A stretch of DNA of 27,492 nt from Caldisericia bacterium (lineage in GTDB: Bacteria > Caldisericota > Caldisericia > JAAYUI01), in contig JAGNLA010000019.1 in the NCBI GenBank assembly GCA_017999835.1, forward strand, positions 1 through 27,492, read 5' to 3'. Shown here one piece after another: positions 25,499 to 27,492 of this stretch. The stretch's first letter is position 1. Every line of letters begins with the position of its first letter. The notes beneath the pieces are model-generated. The model had not been told where the DNA came from. It searched no databases and saw only the letters and a list, made by a program, of their open reading frames with translations. The position numbers and the translations under genes are program-made.

Positions 25499-26323
25499 GT
25501 GAGAAATATTGACAGGGAAAGTCTGGTTGAGCTTGTTGCCAGGCTCTGCATTGAAGCAAATATCAAGTTGCCAGAGGATATTCATGATAGGCTTCAAAAG
25601 TCGCTTCAAACCGAAACCTCTGAGCTTGGCAGGCATCTGCTGGGTCAGCTGCTTGAAAATGCAAAACTAGCCAGGGAAACTGGTTTGCCAATCTGTCAGG
25701 ACACTGGTATAACCGTTGTTTTTGTTGAATGTGGCAACCAAGTTCATTTTGATTTTGACATAAAGCAGGCGATAAACGAAGGTGTAGCCAAAGGTTACAA
25801 GGATGGCTACCTTCGAAAGTCCATTCTTGTTAATGCCATAAACAGAAAAAACACAGGCGACAACACGCCTGCCGTCATCCACTTTGAGCCTGTCATGGGA
25901 GAAACTCTGAAAATAACAGTGCTTCCCAAAGGTGGAGGCTCGGAAAACGCCAGCAGGATTGCCATGCTGACCCCAGCACAAGGGAAAGCCGGCATCATAG
26001 AATTTGTCACCGATACGGTCAGGCACAATGGGCCAAAGTCTTGTCCACCGTTGGTTCTAGGTGTTGGGCTGGGCGGATCTTTTGAAGAATGCGCCTATCT
26101 CTCCAAAAAAGCGCTGATCTCATCGACACCGCCAGAGTTTGAGGAGCTGGCAAAAGAAATCCTGGACTCATGCAACAAAACAGGCATAGGAGTAAACGGA
26201 ATGGGTGGTTCTTCAACAGTTCTGGATGTCAAGATACTTGGCACTGGTTGCCACATCGCAACCATGCCTGTGGCAGTCAATATCTGTTGCCATGCCTGCA
26301 GGCATGCTGAAGGTGAACTGTGA
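25499..26323 (+). CDS. Class I fumarate hydratase, alpha subunit (274 aa)
   Basis: The alpha part of the two-subunit, [4Fe-4S] fumarase/L(+)-tartrate dehydratase family, interconverting fumarate and malate in the cytoplasm. Probable cluster ligands are Cys66 in ICQDTG, Cys182 in KSCPPLVLGVGLGG, and one of Cys263/264/267 in NICCHACRHA. GIGVNGMGGSSTVLDVKI is the usual loop before it. Length matches the separate alpha subunits of anaerobes and archaea rather than the fused enterobacterial enzyme. Fumarase and tartrate dehydratase cannot be told apart here; fumarase is preferred because it is far commoner. GTG is used as start, without a ribosome binding site. Its stop overlaps the beta-subunit start (GTGA), so the two are made together. 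An oxygen-sensitive enzyme of this type suits an anaerobic or microaerobic host. Confidence 0.92.
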   Translation: MRNIDRESLVELVARLCIEANIKLPEDIHDRLQKSLQTETSELGRHLLGQLLENAKLARETGLPICQDTGITVVFVECGNQVHFDFDIKQAINEGVAKGYKDGYLRKSILVNAINRKNTGDNTPAVIHFEPVMGETLKITVLPKGGGSENASRIAMLTPAQGKAGIIEFVTDTVRHNGPKSCPPLVLGVGLGGSFEECAYLSKKALISSTPPEFEELAKEILDSCNKTGIGVNGMGGSSTVLDVKILGTGCHIATMPVAVNICCHACRHAEGEL

Positions 26324-26808
26324 AGATAGTTGAACCCTTTACCAAAGAGAAATTTGCAAAGCTTGCGCCTGGCGATCAGGTGGAGCTGACCGGAACAATC
26401 TACACAGCCAGAGACGCAGCCCACAAGAAGATTTTGGAATTGTCAGACGCAGGAAAACCGCTACCGTTCGGCCTTAAAGACGCAATCATTTATTATGCAG
26501 GCCCTGCCCCTGCCCCTCCAGGCAGGCCTATTGGTTCGATTGGCCCGACAACCTCAGGCAGGATGGACGTTTTTGTGTCGAAGATGCTTGAGCTTGGCGT
26601 GGTGGCGACCATCGGCAAAGGCCCTAGGTCAACAGAGGTAATTGAAGCTAACAAGAAATATGGCGCTGTCTATTTTGTAGCCTTGGGCGGCGCAGGAGCA
26701 CTGCTTGCAACCAAGGTCAAATCCTGTGAACTGATTGCCTTCCCTGAACTTGGCCCTGAGGCGGTCTACAAGTTGTTTGTGGAAGATTTCCCGGTTATTG
26801 TCGGATAA
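26320..26808 (+). CDS. Class I fumarate hydratase, beta subunit (162 aa)
   Basis: The beta part of the two-subunit fumarase, supplying substrate-binding and catalytic residues at the interface with alpha. Landmarks are GDQVELTGTIYTARDAAHKK (about 18-37), YYAGPAPAPPGRPIGSIGP (about 58-76) with TTSGRMD, IGKGPRS, and VALGGAGALLA. It starts at GTG 26320, four bases inside the alpha gene (GTGA overlap), which implies translational coupling. The C-terminus stops at VEDFPVIVG, where most family members continue for roughly 10-20 residues (a D-x-x-G segment), so it is a little short but probably functional. No terminator was found after it; the next gene begins 42 bases on with its own promoter. Confidence 0.92.
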   Translation: MKIVEPFTKEKFAKLAPGDQVELTGTIYTARDAAHKKILELSDAGKPLPFGLKDAIIYYAGPAPAPPGRPIGSIGPTTSGRMDVFVSKMLELGVVATIGKGPRSTEVIEANKKYGAVYFVALGGAGALLATKVKSCELIAFPELGPEAVYKLFVEDFPVIVG

Positions 26809-26815
26809 GGAAATG

Positions 26816-26844
26816 TTGCTTTTCTCAATAAAGTATCCTATAAA
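26816..26844 (+). promoter_or_regulatory. Leaderless-type promoter of the truncated propeller gene
   Basis: -35 TTGCTT (26816-26821), 17-base spacer, -10 TATAAA (26839-26844), then 6 bases to ATG 26851. This is one of the clearest cases of a -10 directly before a start codon in the window. Confidence 0.6.
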
Positions 26845-26850
26845 TGTCTC

Positions 26851-27375
26851 ATGAGGGTAAACACAAAATCCGGTTGGTTCAAGCTGTCTGTCGTGCTGGT
26901 TTCTATTGCTGTGCTTTACGTTTCGTGCAATTTCAGGCCGATATTTTTGAAACCAAAATTCACAGTCTGGCAGCCAAAGCAGCTTGAGTACACCGGCGAG
27001 CTTGTCGAGAAATGGTCTTTTGGCTTGCCATCAACAGGGGAAGTCAAAGGATATGTGAGAAAAGACTGTTGGAAAATCGAACAAAATGGGAACACATATT
27101 TTGTTGGTTCTGGTGGAGTCAAAATGGACATGCTTGGCAAAGGGGCAGGATTTGACGATGCCAACTCTCAAGCAAGAGTGGAAAAGTTTCTAGGTTCATT
27201 TTCATACTTTGACAATAGCTGGAATATACTTAGTTTCTGGTCAAAATATTGTTATGTAGGTAATTACATTGCCAAAGATGATTATGTTATTGTTGTTGAA
27301 GGAAAGCTAAACGAGAGCATTAGAAAAATAGATATTAGTAGCGGGAAAACTATTTGGTCAAAACAAATTGGGTAA
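26851..27375 (+). pseudogene. Exported PQQ-like propeller protein, truncated by an insertion sequence (174 codons left)
   Basis: The N-terminus (residues 8-26) is a signal peptide or anchor, KLSVVLVSIAVLYVSCN; Cys26 could be a lipidation site, though YVSC is off consensus. After about 25 residues the chain has propeller-like strands (VEKWSFGLP, YFVGSGGVKMDM) and ends with a typical blade edge, RKIDISSGKTIWSKQIG. In PQQ_2 proteins many more blades follow such a motif. Here the frame runs into GGGTAA at 27370-27375, the tip of the right-hand insertion sequence, which supplies the stop. So this is the 5' part of a gene whose remainder should lie beyond the element. It has its own promoter. The product probably cannot close a propeller. 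Confidence 0.65.
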
Positions 27376-27395
27376 TTCTCCAAATGAGCCACCAA
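27370..27395. repeat. Terminal inverted repeat, left end of the right IS copy
   Basis: GGGTAATTCTCC starts the element and GAGCCACCAA ends the repeat; 21 of 26 bases match the reverse complement of 98-123. The first TAA in it terminates the interrupted propeller gene. Confidence 0.75.
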
Positions 27396-27412
27396 ATGCA
27401 TTACAATGGTGG
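27389..27412 (+). promoter_or_regulatory. Hairpin covering the transposase ribosome binding site
   Basis: CCACCA (27389-27394) can pair with TGGTGG (27407-27412) around a 12-base loop. The right arm contains the GGTGG ribosome binding site, 5 bases before ATG 27418, and the left arm lies in the inverted repeat. Transcripts entering from outside would carry both arms. Confidence 0.4.
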
Positions 27413-27417
27413 TGACT

Positions 27418-27492
27418 ATGAAAACATGCCCAAGGTGTGGCAACACAAAACTGTATAAAGTAAGAAGACAGAAGCTCAAGTGCAGCTCCTGC
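27418..27492 (+). CDS. IS1595-family (ISXO2-like) transposase, N-terminal fragment
   Basis: The first 25 codons read MKTCPRCGNTKLYKVRRQ followed by KLKCSSC, a C-x2-C-x14-C-x2-C zinc ribbon. IS1595-family transposases begin with such a zinc ribbon (CPxCGs...RxRYxCxxC) for DNA binding, before the DDE domain. IS1 InsA has a similar ribbon, but the C-terminal fragment at the left edge favours IS1595. GGTGG precedes the ATG by 5 bases. The frame is open to the last base of the window. Confidence 0.75.
   Translation, partial: MKTCPRCGNTKLYKVRRQKLKCSSC

Larger units (their letters stand above)
27370..27492 (+). mobile_element. Left end of an IS1595/ISXO2-like insertion sequence (partial)
   Basis: The element begins with a 26-base inverted repeat (27370-27395), then a short leader with a hairpin, then the start of the transposase gene at 27418. 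The window ends 123 bases into the element, exactly the amount of element seen at the left window edge. Orientation is the same at both edges. Eight-base target duplications, expected for this family, cannot be tested because the outer flanks are missing. Confidence 0.8.

Noticed and set aside
1-27492. A 27 kb composite transposon flanked by two IS1595-like copies
   Set aside because: The contents are housekeeping and envelope genes (smc, fumarase, copA), and the equal 123-base ends are better explained by assembly breaks at a multicopy element. Outer flanks are not visible.

Overview
The window looks like bacterial chromosome from an uncultured, little-characterised lineage. Bacterial signs are strong GGAGG-type ribosome binding sites on many genes, Sec and lipoprotein signal peptides, a bacterial SMC, a P1B-type copper ATPase and sigma70-like promoters. 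The mix of PQQ-type propellers with copper-amine-oxidase-N ('stalk') domains, DUF4342, and a split class I fumarase occurs in Firmicutes-like and deep-branching phyla such as Caldisericota/Cryosericota. I cannot fix the phylum from sequence alone.

Layout. (1) 1-123 and 27370-27492 are the right and left ends of IS1595/ISXO2-like elements, both with the transposase on the + strand. Each end enters the element by exactly the same length, so the window is probably a whole contig that stops at a multicopy insertion sequence. (2) 127-7381, minus strand: two tandem giant secreted proteins made of PQQ-like propellers, Ig-like domains and C-terminal stalk repeats, transcribed from a clear promoter at 7411-7439. 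(3) 7510-8510, plus strand: a coupled DUF4342/putative adhesin (DUF4097-like) pair ending at a perfect bidirectional terminator. (4) 8573-13580, minus strand: a YrbG-type Ca2+/cation antiporter, a small beta-repeat protein, a relic of a copA 3' end, a SAM methyltransferase and an intact copA. (5) 13755-16742, plus strand: a secreted 995-residue protein with DUF11 and PKD domains, convergent at 1 bp with the next group. (6) 16744-22101, minus strand: a likely operon of a membrane protein, a class V aminotransferase/cysteine desulfurase-like enzyme and two PQQ-propeller lipoproteins. (7) 22178-26808, plus strand: smc and the two fumarase subunits. (8) 26851-27375, plus strand: the start of another PQQ-like exported protein, cut off by the right-hand insertion sequence. 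There is no gene-free stretch over 300 bases. The two longest gaps are 9686-9964 (a terminator and otherwise nothing recognised) and 10325-10607 (the copA relic).

Themes. Five genes here carry PQQ-like propellers on exported or lipid-anchored proteins, so much of the window encodes cell-envelope beta-propellers. Six genes without a Shine-Dalgarno sequence each have a -35/-10 pair whose -10 box lies only 6-10 bases before the start codon. This suggests leaderless mRNAs beside conventional SD-led genes, and it moves one start (22137 to 22101). I found no CRISPR, tRNA, rRNA, phage or defence cassette. The most unusual material is the propeller family expansion, the leaderless promoter set, the insertion-sequence boundaries and the copA relic.
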